A stretch of DNA of 64,000 bases from Anaerobacillus alkalidiazotrophicus (lineage in GTDB: Bacteria > Bacillota > Bacilli > Bacillales_H > Anaerobacillaceae). The notes beneath the pieces are model-generated. The model was not told where the DNA came from. It made no database searches and was given only the letters and a program-made list of their open reading frames with translations. Shown here in pieces: positions 27,061 through 35,746 of this stretch (the stretch's first letter is position 1; each line of letters begins with the position of its first letter). The stretch lies in the NCBI RefSeq assembly GCF_001866055.1, contig NZ_MLQS01000031.1, positions 1 to 64,000 of the forward strand, in the 5' to 3' direction. The position numbers and the translations under genes are program-made.

Positions 27061-28230
27061 ATGACAAAAAGAATTTATGAAGTTGATCCTTATCTGAAGG
27101 AATGTACGGCTTTAGTTCAAAATACTAAAATTATCAATGATGAGTACTGGGTGAAGCTTGATCAAACGATTTTTTACCCAGAAAGTGGTGGACAACCTTA
27201 TGATGTAGGTTTTATTGATAATATTCCTGTATTAGAAGTCCAATACTTTGATAATGGATTATATCATAAGGTAAATGAGTACTTTGAGAAAACGAGGGTA
27301 AAATTAACGGTTGATTATAAGCGAAGGTTTGATCATATGCAGCAACATACTGGTCAACACCTTTTATCGGCAGTATGGGTTGAGCTATATCAAATTAAAA
27401 CGGTATCCTTTCATTTAGGGAAAGATGTTTGTACGATCGATTTAGCAACAACAGAATTGAGTAATGAACAAATTGATACGGTAGAAAATAAGATAGCTCA
27501 TTACATAAGTGAAAACCGTTCCGTTGAAAATTATATACTGCCGTATGATGAAGTCGATGATGATCGTCTAATTAAACTTAAAGAAAGACCCGAGTTCGTC
27601 CGGTTTATTGAAATCGAAGGAATAGATTCGTCAACATGCTGCGGTACTCATGTAAGTATGTTAGGTGAAATTAATATGATAAAAATCCTTGGTTGGGAAA
27701 AATACAAACAACGTATCCGTTTAACTTTTATTTGTGGCTTAAGGGCTACTAAATATTTTCAAGAAGTTACAAAATCGGTTTATGAAGTTAGTAAAAAGTT
27801 AAATGTGTCTCCTTTAACAGTAAAAGATAGGTTTCTTGAATTTTATCAAAAGTACCAATTGCTAAAGAAAAATTATCAAAAGCTATATGAAAGAGACTTG
27901 CATCATGAGGCGAAGATATTGATGGACAAGGCAAAGGCAAATGTTATTGAAGTATCGTGGGAAGAAAAACCAATTCAAGAAATGAAAGACTTAGCAAAAA
28001 TTATTATTGAATCAGGAGATAAAGTTGTGTTTTTTCAGAATCAAAACCAAAAAACATGGATCTTTGCCTCTTCATCATCACAATTATTTAATGTATCAAC
28101 ATGTATTCAAACATTAAAGGATTTGATAGGTGGAAATGGTGGCGGTAACCCTGTTTTCGGGCAATGGACAGGCAATATAGACACGGAAACTTGGGAAACA
28201 ATAAAAAAACAATTAAAAATATTAACGTAA
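27061..28230 (+). CDS. alanyl-tRNA editing protein (AlaX-like, with DHHA1)
   Basis: 389-residue stand-alone relative of the alanyl-tRNA synthetase editing module, expected to deacylate mischarged Ser- or Gly-tRNA(Ala). The N-terminal part (1-85) has FYPESGGQPYDVG. The editing domain follows, with HTGQHLLSA carrying the first two zinc ligands and STCCGTHV the third and fourth. A helical linker with coiled-coil character (about 240-290) leads to the C-terminal DHHA1 domain, ending GGNGGGNPVFGQWTG. The upstream 15 codons from 27016 lack a ribosome binding site; ATG 27061 follows AGAGGATG. Monocistronic with a strong terminator. Confidence 0.9.
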   Translation: MTKRIYEVDPYLKECTALVQNTKIINDEYWVKLDQTIFYPESGGQPYDVGFIDNIPVLEVQYFDNGLYHKVNEYFEKTRVKLTVDYKRRFDHMQQHTGQHLLSAVWVELYQIKTVSFHLGKDVCTIDLATTELSNEQIDTVENKIAHYISENRSVENYILPYDEVDDDRLIKLKERPEFVRFIEIEGIDSSTCCGTHVSMLGEINMIKILGWEKYKQRIRLTFICGLRATKYFQEVTKSVYEVSKKLNVSPLTVKDRFLEFYQKYQLLKKNYQKLYERDLHHEAKILMDKAKANVIEVSWEEKPIQEMKDLAKIIIESGDKVVFFQNQNQKTWIFASSSSQLFNVSTCIQTLKDLIGGNGGGNPVFGQWTGNIDTETWETIKKQLKILT

Positions 28231-28257
28231 ATTGCTTTAGGGTTGAAGTGGAACATA

Positions 28258-28297
28258 GAAAAAAGTTCATCAGGAAATGATGAACTTTTTTCTTTTT
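28258..28297 (+). terminator. terminator of the AlaX-like gene
   Basis: Perfect 15-base stem GAAAAAAGTTCATCA/TGATGAACTTTTTTC, five-base loop, T-run. Confidence 0.9.
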
Positions 28298-28341
28298 GGG
28301 TCAAACTATTCTTGAATGAGTTATGTTAGGAGGAGATAGAA

Positions 28342-28968
28342 TTGAGAAGAAAAAATGGCGTTGTTTTTGTTATTTTTATACTTTTCTTTTTTATTTTTAT
28401 TCCAAGTGCTTCCTTTGCTGAGGATAATACTAAAACCTATATTGTACAACCTGGAAATTCATTATGGAATATTTCTATGCTTTTTGACGTTGGCTTAACT
28501 GAACTAATAGAATTAAATCCACAAATTTCAAATCCAAATTTGATTTATCCAAATCAGAGGCTAAAGATTCCCTATTATGATCAGATTAAAAAAATTGAAC
28601 ATAAAGTAATCCAGTTAACTAATCAAGAACGAGCAAAATTTGGCTTGGCTCCACTAAAACCTAATTTGGAATTGTCTCGAGTTGCTCGAAATAAATCAAA
28701 TGATATGAGAGATAATGATTATTTTTCACATGTTTCTCCTACTTATGGCTCTCCATTTGATATGATTAGAGATTTTGGCATTACATTTGATGGTGGAGCG
28801 GAAAATATTGCTCAAGGGCAAACGACTCCAGATGTTGTATTAAAAAGCTGGATGAACAGCCCAGGTCACCGACAAAATATTTTAAATAAAGAAATGACGA
28901 CAATTGGAGTAGGTTACGCAAAAGGAGGAACTGGTAGACATTATTGGACGCAAATGTTTATTCAATGA
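28342..28968 (+). CDS. secreted LysM-CAP domain protein
   Basis: 208-residue exported protein. A signal peptide (about residues 1-26, ending ASFAED) is followed by one LysM peptidoglycan-binding motif (YIVQPGNSLWNIS to NQRLKIP, residues 33-75) and a CAP/SCP domain (85-208). The CAP hallmarks are LTNQERAKFGLAPLK, DMRDNDYFSHVSPTYGSPFD, GGAENIAQG and SWMNSPGHRQNIL. The architecture resembles YkwD-like and spore-surface proteins in Bacillaceae. TTG start follows AGGAGGAGA. CAP function in bacteria is unknown. A second CAP protein (ylbC) lies 0.9 kb downstream. Confidence 0.9.
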   Translation: MRRKNGVVFVIFILFFFIFIPSASFAEDNTKTYIVQPGNSLWNISMLFDVGLTELIELNPQISNPNLIYPNQRLKIPYYDQIKKIEHKVIQLTNQERAKFGLAPLKPNLELSRVARNKSNDMRDNDYFSHVSPTYGSPFDMIRDFGITFDGGAENIAQGQTTPDVVLKSWMNSPGHRQNILNKEMTTIGVGYAKGGTGRHYWTQMFIQ

Positions 28969-29060
28969 ATAAATACTTTTTAAAATATTTTAGTTAACTA
29001 AATGATAATGTTAATGCAAATGGACATACTATAACTGAATTTTTAAAAGGAGGTAATATT

Positions 29061-29489
29061 TTGGAACATATTCGTGATGTAATGACAACAGATGTTGATT
29101 TTTGTACACCTTTAGATAATGTGTATGAAGTTGCTGTGAAAATGAAACAGTTAGATGTAGGTGCAATTCCTATTTGTGAAAATGAACATTTACTAGGAAT
29201 GATTACGGATAGAGATATTGTAATTAGAGGAGTTGCAGAAAAACGTCCAAACTCTACTAGAGTAACGGATATTATGAGTGAAAACTTAATTACTGCAGAT
29301 CCGGGAATGAGTATTGATGATGCTGCTAATTTAATGGCTAAACATCAAATTAGACGACTTCCAATCGTTGAAAATAATCGTCTTGTAGGGATATGCTCAT
29401 TAGGTGATTTAGCGATACATGATGGTACTGATGATGAAGCTGGCTATGCCTTATCTGAGATCTCTGAAAGTCCTCAAGTTCATCATTAA
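29061..29489 (+). CDS. ylbB: CBS domain protein YlbB
   Basis: 142-residue protein made of two CBS motifs (about residues 6-60 and 70-125), which together form a Bateman module that normally binds adenine nucleotides. Visible repeat signatures are MTTDVDFCTPLDNVYEVAVKMK with GAIPICENEHLLGMITDRDI, and LITADPGMSIDDAANLMAKH with RRLPIVENNRLVGICSLGDLA. No effector domain is attached. TTG start follows AAAAGGAGG. The position before ylbC matches B. subtilis ylbB. It ends in a clear terminator. Confidence 0.88.
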   Translation: MEHIRDVMTTDVDFCTPLDNVYEVAVKMKQLDVGAIPICENEHLLGMITDRDIVIRGVAEKRPNSTRVTDIMSENLITADPGMSIDDAANLMAKHQIRRLPIVENNRLVGICSLGDLAIHDGTDDEAGYALSEISESPQVHH

Positions 29490-29497
29490 TATTTTTT

Positions 29498-29539
29498 AAA
29501 GTCTGTTAATCCCAAAATAAGGATTAGCAGACTTTTTTT
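29498..29539 (+). terminator. terminator of ylbB
   Basis: 15-base stem AAAGTCTGTTAATCC/GGATTAGCAGACTTT with one wobble, then a T-run. The following 270 bases to ylbC show no gene or repeat. Confidence 0.85.
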
Positions 29540-29810
29540 ACGATATACCTTGAGATAGCCCCTACATCTAACCTAACAATATTTATTACAAAGAGGCGTA
29601 TATATACAATTTTTAGCACTCCAACGAGACGTATTAACTTTCTATGACGAAAGTTTAGAATTTCTATAATAATTTGTCATAATCATTTAACAGGAAAATA
29701 GATATAAAAGAAGAAGATATTTTTAGAACAAAAAGTTTGCGGAAAAGGGCTATAAAAAACCGCTAATTATTTAAGATATAAACGAAATGTAAATGTGAAA
29801 GGAGAGTTTT

Positions 29811-30896
29811 ATGAAAAAATTAGGATTTGGCATTGTTATTATAGTTTCTTTTATAGGAATAACATTTTATTTTTCTTTTTTAGTGGACAACCTTCTAGGT
29901 AACGATAAGGATCAATATATGGAAGAGAGTAATAGTGTTGCGGTCGTAGATAAAAATTTTGAAGTCAGTAGTACGACCAATCAAATAGCTAGTTATCCTA
30001 AGATTCTTGAAGAAAATGGATTACATACGTTAATTGGAAAAGGTAGTAACTTCATTTTAGAAAAATATGGGGAACCAGAACGGACCGACTTATCTTCTTA
30101 TGGTTATGAATGGTGGATTTATCCGAAAGTCTATTCAACAGGGTATTTACAAGTAGGTATTGAGAACGAAAAAGTAGTTACTATTTACGGGATTGGAGAA
30201 GAGTTACCTACTGCTCCCTATCGATTAAATGTATCTTATAGTGAACTAGAGTCCATCGTTCCATTTACCAAAGAGGTTTCTTTAAATATAATGAACAACT
30301 CTTATCAATTTTCATTAACAGATGAAGAATTACGAACAAGGCCATTAATTTCAGTAGATGGAATTTTCATACAGTTGTATTTTGACTTATTTACCAATCA
30401 GTTGTCTAGTATTCGTTATCTTGATGCAACTGCTCTTGTAAAACACCGACCATATTCTGTTGTTTATCGTGGAGAGTTAATCGAACCTGAACCATTAACA
30501 TCAGACGAATGGAGAGAAGTAGAAGTAGGTTCAGCTTTACAAATTTTGCAGATAACTAATGAAATTAGAAAAAGGAATAATCTTACAAAATTGAGATGGG
30601 ATGATGAAACTGCGATTGTTGCTTATAACCATAGTAAGGATATGAAAAAAAATGACTTTTTCTCCCATACTTCACCAAATGAGGGAGAGTTGAAAGACCG
30701 GTTGAAAAAGCAGGGAATATTATTTCAGTTGGCTGGAGAAAACATAGCGGCTAATTATATTGATGCTATCGCTGCTGTTGAAGGTTGGTTAAATAGTGAA
30801 GGCCATCGGGTAAATTTGCTTCATGAGGATTTTACCCATCTAGGTGTGGGTGTTTATGAACGGTATTATACTCAAAATTTTATGACACCATGGTAA
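29811..30896 (+). CDS. ylbC: CAP domain protein YlbC
   Basis: 361-residue membrane-anchored or secreted protein. An uncleaved-looking N-terminal hydrophobic segment (5-27) is followed by a CAP-associated domain (about 65-200: LIGKGSNFILEKYGEPERTDLSSYGYEWWIY) and a C-terminal CAP domain (about 240-361: ITNEIRKRNNLTKLRWD, HSKDMKKNDFFSHTSP, LAGENIAANY, WLNSEGHRVNLL). This two-domain architecture and the location after ylbB fit B. subtilis YlbC. ATG follows AAAGGAGAG. Role unknown; outside-facing by topology. Confidence 0.9.
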   Translation: MKKLGFGIVIIVSFIGITFYFSFLVDNLLGNDKDQYMEESNSVAVVDKNFEVSSTTNQIASYPKILEENGLHTLIGKGSNFILEKYGEPERTDLSSYGYEWWIYPKVYSTGYLQVGIENEKVVTIYGIGEELPTAPYRLNVSYSELESIVPFTKEVSLNIMNNSYQFSLTDEELRTRPLISVDGIFIQLYFDLFTNQLSSIRYLDATALVKHRPYSVVYRGELIEPEPLTSDEWREVEVGSALQILQITNEIRKRNNLTKLRWDDETAIVAYNHSKDMKKNDFFSHTSPNEGELKDRLKKQGILFQLAGENIAANYIDAIAAVEGWLNSEGHRVNLLHEDFTHLGVGVYERYYTQNFMTPW

Positions 30897-31010
30897 TACT
30901 ATCCTAAAAAGGTACTTGTTCTTCAGCCTAAAAAATGGGCGCACATATCGTTGGGCACATTTGTATGATGTAATAGAGCAACTGTAATTGCAAAAGAGGA
31001 GGTGTCCCTT

Positions 31011-31490
31011 TTGAGTAAAACAAAGAAATTACATCCATCTGTCCAACAGTTTAAACAATTTGTAAAGAAACATCCATTACTGTTAAAAGAAGTGAAAAAA
31101 GGGAAGAAGTCGCTACAGGATTTTTATGAGGAATGGACCATTCTAGGTGAAAAAGATCAACTTTGGGAAAAGTATAAAAAAACCACAGATGAGGATACAG
31201 CGGAAATAAAAGACGAAGTTGAAGATGAAGCAAAAACTGAGACAGAAAATGAAGATAAACCTGAGAAGGAAGGCTCTCAAATAGGAGATTTATTAGCTCT
31301 GTTAAAATCGGTAAATTTAAATGATATTCAAGGCCATATCCAAAACATTAGTGGAATGGTTGCTTCTATTCAAGGTTTATTACAATCATTTCAATCGAAT
31401 TCCTCTAGCAAACAATCGAATTCTTCACATGGCGAGCAAATGCAGCAAAATCATCCAGGGCAACATCCATTTAATTTCAGACATTTTTAG
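31011..31490 (+). CDS. ylbD: YlbD-family putative spore coat protein
   Basis: 159-residue hydrophilic protein of the YlbD coat family. The N-terminal half is conserved (LHPSVQQFKQFVKKHPLLLKEVKKG then LQDFYEEW). The middle, about residues 65-95, is a highly acidic low-complexity stretch. The C-terminus is glutamine-, serine- and histidine-rich (SSSKQSNSSHGEQMQQ), typical for coat proteins. TTG 31011 lies eight bases after GAGGAGG; the GTG at 31002 is inside the binding site. Followed by ylbE after 78 bases. The coat role comes from the family name and is not shown by sequence. Confidence 0.85.
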   Translation: MSKTKKLHPSVQQFKQFVKKHPLLLKEVKKGKKSLQDFYEEWTILGEKDQLWEKYKKTTDEDTAEIKDEVEDEAKTETENEDKPEKEGSQIGDLLALLKSVNLNDIQGHIQNISGMVASIQGLLQSFQSNSSSKQSNSSHGEQMQQNHPGQHPFNFRHF

Positions 31491-31568
31491 AGTGGTTTAT
31501 TTTTCAGCGTAAAAATATGGTTAGATCGTTTATTAATAGGTAATCTGAGAAAAGGGGCTGTCATAGTT

Positions 31569-31808
31569 ATGAGACAAGAAGTACGGTTATATTTAAACCA
31601 ACGCCCAGAATTAAAACAATATGTAAGAATTCATCCGGTATGGTATCGGTATTTATCCAGAGATCCGCAAGCGTTACTTCAACTTGAAAGCGAAGTTAAA
31701 CAATTTTATGGTAGAACCTTTCCTCAAAAGTTAGAACGGTTTCATTCAAATTTAAATATGGCAATGATGCTTTTAGAAATGGCAAGAGGATTTGGAGCGT
31801 CAAAGTAG
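31569..31808 (+). CDS. ylbE: YlbE-like protein
   Basis: 79-residue cytoplasmic protein of the YlbE-like family. Conserved segments are VRLYLNQRPELKQYVRIHPVWYRYLSRDP and a helical C-terminus. No catalytic motif; function unknown. It follows ylbD as in B. subtilis and probably shares its transcript. A hairpin right after its stop (31808-31836) separates it from the inserted repair operon. Confidence 0.85.
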   Translation: MRQEVRLYLNQRPELKQYVRIHPVWYRYLSRDPQALLQLESEVKQFYGRTFPQKLERFHSNLNMAMMLLEMARGFGASK

Positions 31809-31836
31809 GGTAAGTGAAGGGCTCACTTACCTTTAT
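31808..31836 (+). terminator. hairpin after ylbE
   Basis: GGTAAGTGA/TCACTTACC with a five-base loop, then CTTTATCATTT. It probably ends the ylbD-ylbE transcript. Confidence 0.6.
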
Positions 31837-31930
31837 CATTTAAAGGATAGTAAAATACCATTTCTTAATGGATAATCGCAACTATTTAGGTAAAACTTTA
31901 GCTATGATTAATTTTTAGGAAGTGGTGTAT

Positions 31931-32344
31931 TTGATTAACTTATTTTTAGCAATTTTAGTAGTGGCGGGGGGGCTTACATACGAAAGTTTATCGCATAACT
32001 CTTCACAGGAATATATTATTCAAAATGGAAATGAACACTTTTTAATAGAAAAAGATCAAGAGGATAAACGATTTAGTGTTCATTATGAATTGAAAGAAAA
32101 AGATATTTATATTGAGTGTAAAGTAAAAGATTTTTCATTTAATAAAGATGATATTGGAACGATAAAAAAAGAAGGAGAGGGGCATATCCAGCTTTACATT
32201 AACGAGCATAAAGTAGATTCTGTTTTCCAATCATCTTTTGTAATTAAATCCTTACCTAGTGGAACGTATAAAATAAGGCTAGAACTCATACACAATGATT
32301 ATACGCCGTATGGAGTTCATGAAGAATTTGAAATAACATTGTAA
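31931..32344 (+). CDS. small secreted or membrane-anchored hypothetical protein
   Basis: 137 residues. A hydrophobic N-terminal segment (residues 1-18, MINLFLAILVVAGGLTYE) is a signal peptide or anchor. The rest is a beta-rich domain: EGHIQLYINEHKVDSVFQSSFVIKSLPSGTYKIRLELIHNDY resembles the small beta-sandwich seen in YtkA-like and related extracytoplasmic proteins. That resemblance is inference. TTG 31931 is chosen for its distance from AGGAAGTGG; GTG 31922 lies inside that site. It is the first gene of a tight co-directional run with the XPB helicase 24 bases downstream, so it may be co-expressed despite its extracytoplasmic location. Function unknown. Confidence 0.6.
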   Translation: MINLFLAILVVAGGLTYESLSHNSSQEYIIQNGNEHFLIEKDQEDKRFSVHYELKEKDIYIECKVKDFSFNKDDIGTIKKEGEGHIQLYINEHKVDSVFQSSFVIKSLPSGTYKIRLELIHNDYTPYGVHEEFEITL

Positions 32345-32368
32345 ATATGTCGAAAGAGGGGCGAGGAG

Positions 32369-34033
32369 ATGCTTTTTAATTATGAAAATCCATTAGTTGT
32401 TCAGAGTGATGGAACAATCATTGTTGAAGCAAACCATAAACAACTACCAATCATTCAACCTATATTATCGCAAATGGCAACATTAGAGAAAGCAACGCTT
32501 TCAACGCATACGTATAAACTATCTCCGTATTCAATTTGGTCAGCTGCGTCCCAAGGACTTCAAGTTACTGAAATTATTAATTTCTTGAATGAATACTGTA
32601 AATATCCATTAGCACAAAAAGTTGTGAAGTATGTAGAAGATCATTATTATCGGTCAAATTCCATTCGTATAGAGAAAATAGATGACGATTGTGTACTCAC
32701 TTTTTCTTATCAAAAAGATGAAGATTTATTGTTACAAACTTCAAGTCTTAGATCTTTACTAAAGAAATATGGTAGTAAAAAAAATCAATATGTTTTTAAT
32801 GAGCAGCACCGAGGAAATATTAAATCTATATGCTTATCAAATGGATATTTTGTTAATGATACCATAGGGTTTGATAAAGGTGAGGACTTAAAGATTGACA
32901 TGTTACATTCGATAAATTTACGTCCTTATCAAAAAGAAGCAGTTAAGCACTTCTATAAAGATGGGATGAAAATAGGTGGAAACGGTATTGTTGTTATGCC
33001 TTGTGGGTCAGGTAAAACAATAGTAGGTTTAGGAATTATTGAAAAAGTAAAAGAAGAAGTTTTAATTATTACATCTAGTGAAACTTCAATGAAACAGTGG
33101 CAGAGGGAGCTAATAGAAAAAACCAACATCTCTAAGGCTGATATTGGAGTTTATTCCAGTTCGCGTAAAGAAGTAAAACCAATTACAATTGCGTCCTACC
33201 AGATGATGGTTTATAAAGATCATGAAACAGGAGAGTTTATTCACTTACCTTTATTTAATAAACGGAATTGGGGATTAATCATTTATGATGAAGTTCATCT
33301 CCTTCCAGCACCAGTTTTTCGGACGACAGCTAGTATTCAAGGGAAACGTAGGCTAGGTTTGACAGCAACTCTTGTGCGAGAAGATGGTAAAGAAGAGGAA
33401 GTGTATAGCCTAATTGGCCCAAAATATTATGAAGTTGCGTGGAAAGGCCTTGAAAATCATGGCTGGATTGCACGAACTGCATGTAAAGAAATTCGAATTG
33501 ATTTTTCTGAGGATGAATTACAAAAATATGTCATAAGTAACCAGCAACAACAATTTAAAATTGCAGCAATAAATCCGTTAAAAATTAAAGTTATTAACAA
33601 ATTGTTATTAAAACACAAAGAACAACCAACAATTATTATTGGACAATATATTGATCAGCTAACAAATGTGGCTAAGGTGCTTGACTTACCTATGGTTACT
33701 GGAAAGACCCCACAAAAGGAAAGAGAGATATTATACGATAGTTTCCGTAGTGGGGATATACCTGTACTTATTGTGAGCAAAGTGGCAAATTTTGCTGTAG
33801 ATTTACCAGATGCCCAAGTAGCTATACAAATATCCGGGGCATTTGGATCTAGACAAGAAGAGGCGCAACGAGTCGGTAGAGTATTACGGCCAAAAAAGAA
33901 CACGAACGAAGCTCACTTTTATTCTATTGTAACGCGAAATACGAAAGAAGAGGAATGCTCTAGTCGACGTCAACTTTTTATGTTAGAGCAAGGATACACA
34001 TATGAGGTGGAAGAGTGGTTATCATTACATTAG
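32369..34033 (+). CDS. XPB/Rad25-type DNA repair helicase
   Basis: 554-residue superfamily 2 DNA helicase of the XPB/ERCC3 type. Residues 1-100 carry the bacterial XPB N-terminal domain (NPLVVQSDGTIIVEANHKQ ... THTYKLSPYSIWSAASQG). The motor has Walker A PCGSGKT (211-217), the DEVH box (307-310), motif III GLTAT and the XPB-specific RED motif in LVRED (337-339), followed by IGPKYYEV and motif VI QEEAQRVGRVLRP. In eukaryotes and archaea XPB opens damaged DNA; archaeal XPB pairs with the nuclease Bax1. Here the next genes are an overlapping partner and UvsE. It is absent from the B. subtilis ylb region, so this is an insertion. Confidence 0.93.
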   Translation: MLFNYENPLVVQSDGTIIVEANHKQLPIIQPILSQMATLEKATLSTHTYKLSPYSIWSAASQGLQVTEIINFLNEYCKYPLAQKVVKYVEDHYYRSNSIRIEKIDDDCVLTFSYQKDEDLLLQTSSLRSLLKKYGSKKNQYVFNEQHRGNIKSICLSNGYFVNDTIGFDKGEDLKIDMLHSINLRPYQKEAVKHFYKDGMKIGGNGIVVMPCGSGKTIVGLGIIEKVKEEVLIITSSETSMKQWQRELIEKTNISKADIGVYSSSRKEVKPITIASYQMMVYKDHETGEFIHLPLFNKRNWGLIIYDEVHLLPAPVFRTTASIQGKRRLGLTATLVREDGKEEEVYSLIGPKYYEVAWKGLENHGWIARTACKEIRIDFSEDELQKYVISNQQQQFKIAAINPLKIKVINKLLLKHKEQPTIIIGQYIDQLTNVAKVLDLPMVTGKTPQKEREILYDSFRSGDIPVLIVSKVANFAVDLPDAQVAIQISGAFGSRQEEAQRVGRVLRPKKNTNEAHFYSIVTRNTKEEECSSRRQLFMLEQGYTYEVEEWLSLH

Positions 34034-35709
34034 AACAATGCTTAAAACAATTAAGTAGTAGTGTTAAAAACAATATAATTAAAAAGCAAGATGAAATTCT
34101 AATCGGAATTACAACAACAAATAACTTGGATCAACGTTTGCTGAATCAGGAATATAGAAGAAAATTGTTAAATTCATGTAGTGACCTTGAAAAGAAATAT
34201 ATGATTTCTTTCATCAATAAGTACAATGCATATTTGTGTACTATCGAAAAAGAAGAGCAAACAGCTGAAGAGAAGCTTGCTCTTCTTTTGTTACGCCAAA
34301 AAGGTTTATTGTTTAAAGTTGACATAAAAAAGCATGAACAAAGCTTTGTCATGCCAATTGAAGTTGTTGAAAGTTACTTTGAGAGTACATTCCAAAACGC
34401 GGGTGATATTGTATATTCAAAAAGTACCTTAAGTACGAAAAAATACCTTTATTACATATTGGAATTGTTATTATTGATCAAGGAAAAAAAGGTGAAACGG
34501 TTAGCGGACTTACATAGCTTACAAAAACAAAAATTTAAAGGCGTGGATTTGGCACTACTACTTGGTTTTATTGAGGATGAATGTTTAGTGAAAAAAGGAA
34601 ATAATCAGTACTTCATTATAGAAGATAGTTGTACACGTTTTTTTAAACAAGCAAATGTGGAGATTAAGCAGAAAATTGCTCATTTTTTCATTATGTCAAT
34701 ACTTAAAAATCCATTTAGTGCAATGTTTATAAACTGGGTTATCTTTCGTTATCCTAACGAGAAAGGTATCCCTATTCGTGAAATAGTTTCATACTTAAAA
34801 CAAAGTGATATTCAAATTGATGATAGCATTTATGATGTGATAGAGCAGTTAAAGTTATTTCAGGTTATTACGGTTGATGACGGTGAAATATATTTGTCAA
34901 ATGATGACATCGGTCATAATAGTGATTTGAAGGGGATCGAAAGTGGAATACTGCAGTTTCTTATACCTATTTACGTAAATAACAGTGACCTTTGGACATT
35001 TTGTTATTGGGGGGAAATTCGAAATTGGGAGTCAATGGCTGAAATTATTTTTAATAAAGAAACAATACGTCATTCCTTACAAGAAGAAAGGGATATTGAA
35101 GTTCTCGTTAAGTGTTTACAAAAGTATCTACCAAAAATGACAGTTGAAAGCTGGAGACGTTTTTTTGTGGAATGGAAAGAAAAAGAGAAACTAGTGAACA
35201 AAAAGGAAAATATTATCTTTTATGCGGTAACCGAAAAGCTCTATCAGAGTTATATTACAAAAAAATGGTCTGATTGGATCCTTTTAACTAAAGAGGGGAT
35301 CCTTATAGAAAAGGATTTGGAAGTGAAATTTGAAAATTTATTAAAAGAATTATCGGTAATGATTGTGAATTTAAATAAAAGAAAACCAACATATAGTGAG
35401 AAAAAAGAGTTGGTTATAATAAATGAATTTCCACAAATGAATACTACCCTACCTGAAATAGAGAAATTACCTAAGCAATGGTTTAGATTAACTGCTTACG
35501 AAGAAAGAGTTTTACAAAGGATTGTAAAACAAGCGATCGTTTTACAATTACCAATACAAATACAATTAACAAATGAGGATAAAATAAAACTATTTCCAAT
35601 GAAACTTTGTATCAAGAATGGAGCTTATGAAATTAAATCAAATGCAAATGATTATGTAAGCCTTTCTTCTATTTCTAAACTAGCAATTGTCCATCCACTA
35701 GAACTTTGA
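34015..35709 (+). CDS. XPB-linked partner protein of unknown function
   Basis: 564 residues, begins with GTG inside the end of the helicase gene (19-base overlap), behind GAGGTGG, so translation is probably coupled. No Walker, nuclease or membrane motif is visible. Much of it reads as helical with a winged-helix-like character (for example FKGVDLALLLGFIEDECLVKKG and IPIREIVSYLKQSDIQIDDSIYDVIEQLKLFQVITVDDGEIYLS). The last 60 residues (LPIQIQLTNEDKIKLFPMK ... YVSLSSISKLAIVHP) look like the small barrel of WYL-type domains. Actinobacterial XPB genes also have a large helicase-associated neighbour, so a common scaffold role is possible. All function statements are inference. Confidence 0.7.
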   Translation: MVIITLEQCLKQLSSSVKNNIIKKQDEILIGITTTNNLDQRLLNQEYRRKLLNSCSDLEKKYMISFINKYNAYLCTIEKEEQTAEEKLALLLLRQKGLLFKVDIKKHEQSFVMPIEVVESYFESTFQNAGDIVYSKSTLSTKKYLYYILELLLLIKEKKVKRLADLHSLQKQKFKGVDLALLLGFIEDECLVKKGNNQYFIIEDSCTRFFKQANVEIKQKIAHFFIMSILKNPFSAMFINWVIFRYPNEKGIPIREIVSYLKQSDIQIDDSIYDVIEQLKLFQVITVDDGEIYLSNDDIGHNSDLKGIESGILQFLIPIYVNNSDLWTFCYWGEIRNWESMAEIIFNKETIRHSLQEERDIEVLVKCLQKYLPKMTVESWRRFFVEWKEKEKLVNKKENIIFYAVTEKLYQSYITKKWSDWILLTKEGILIEKDLEVKFENLLKELSVMIVNLNKRKPTYSEKKELVIINEFPQMNTTLPEIEKLPKQWFRLTAYEERVLQRIVKQAIVLQLPIQIQLTNEDKIKLFPMKLCIKNGAYEIKSNANDYVSLSSISKLAIVHPLEL

Positions 35710-35746
35710 TTAGAGATACACTTATTATTAAAAGGTGGTTTTTGAT

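Noticed and set aside
28088..28304. Minus-strand frames at the end of the AlaX-like gene
   Set aside because: Shadows of the glycine-rich DHHA1 end of the plus-strand gene; they also cross its terminator.
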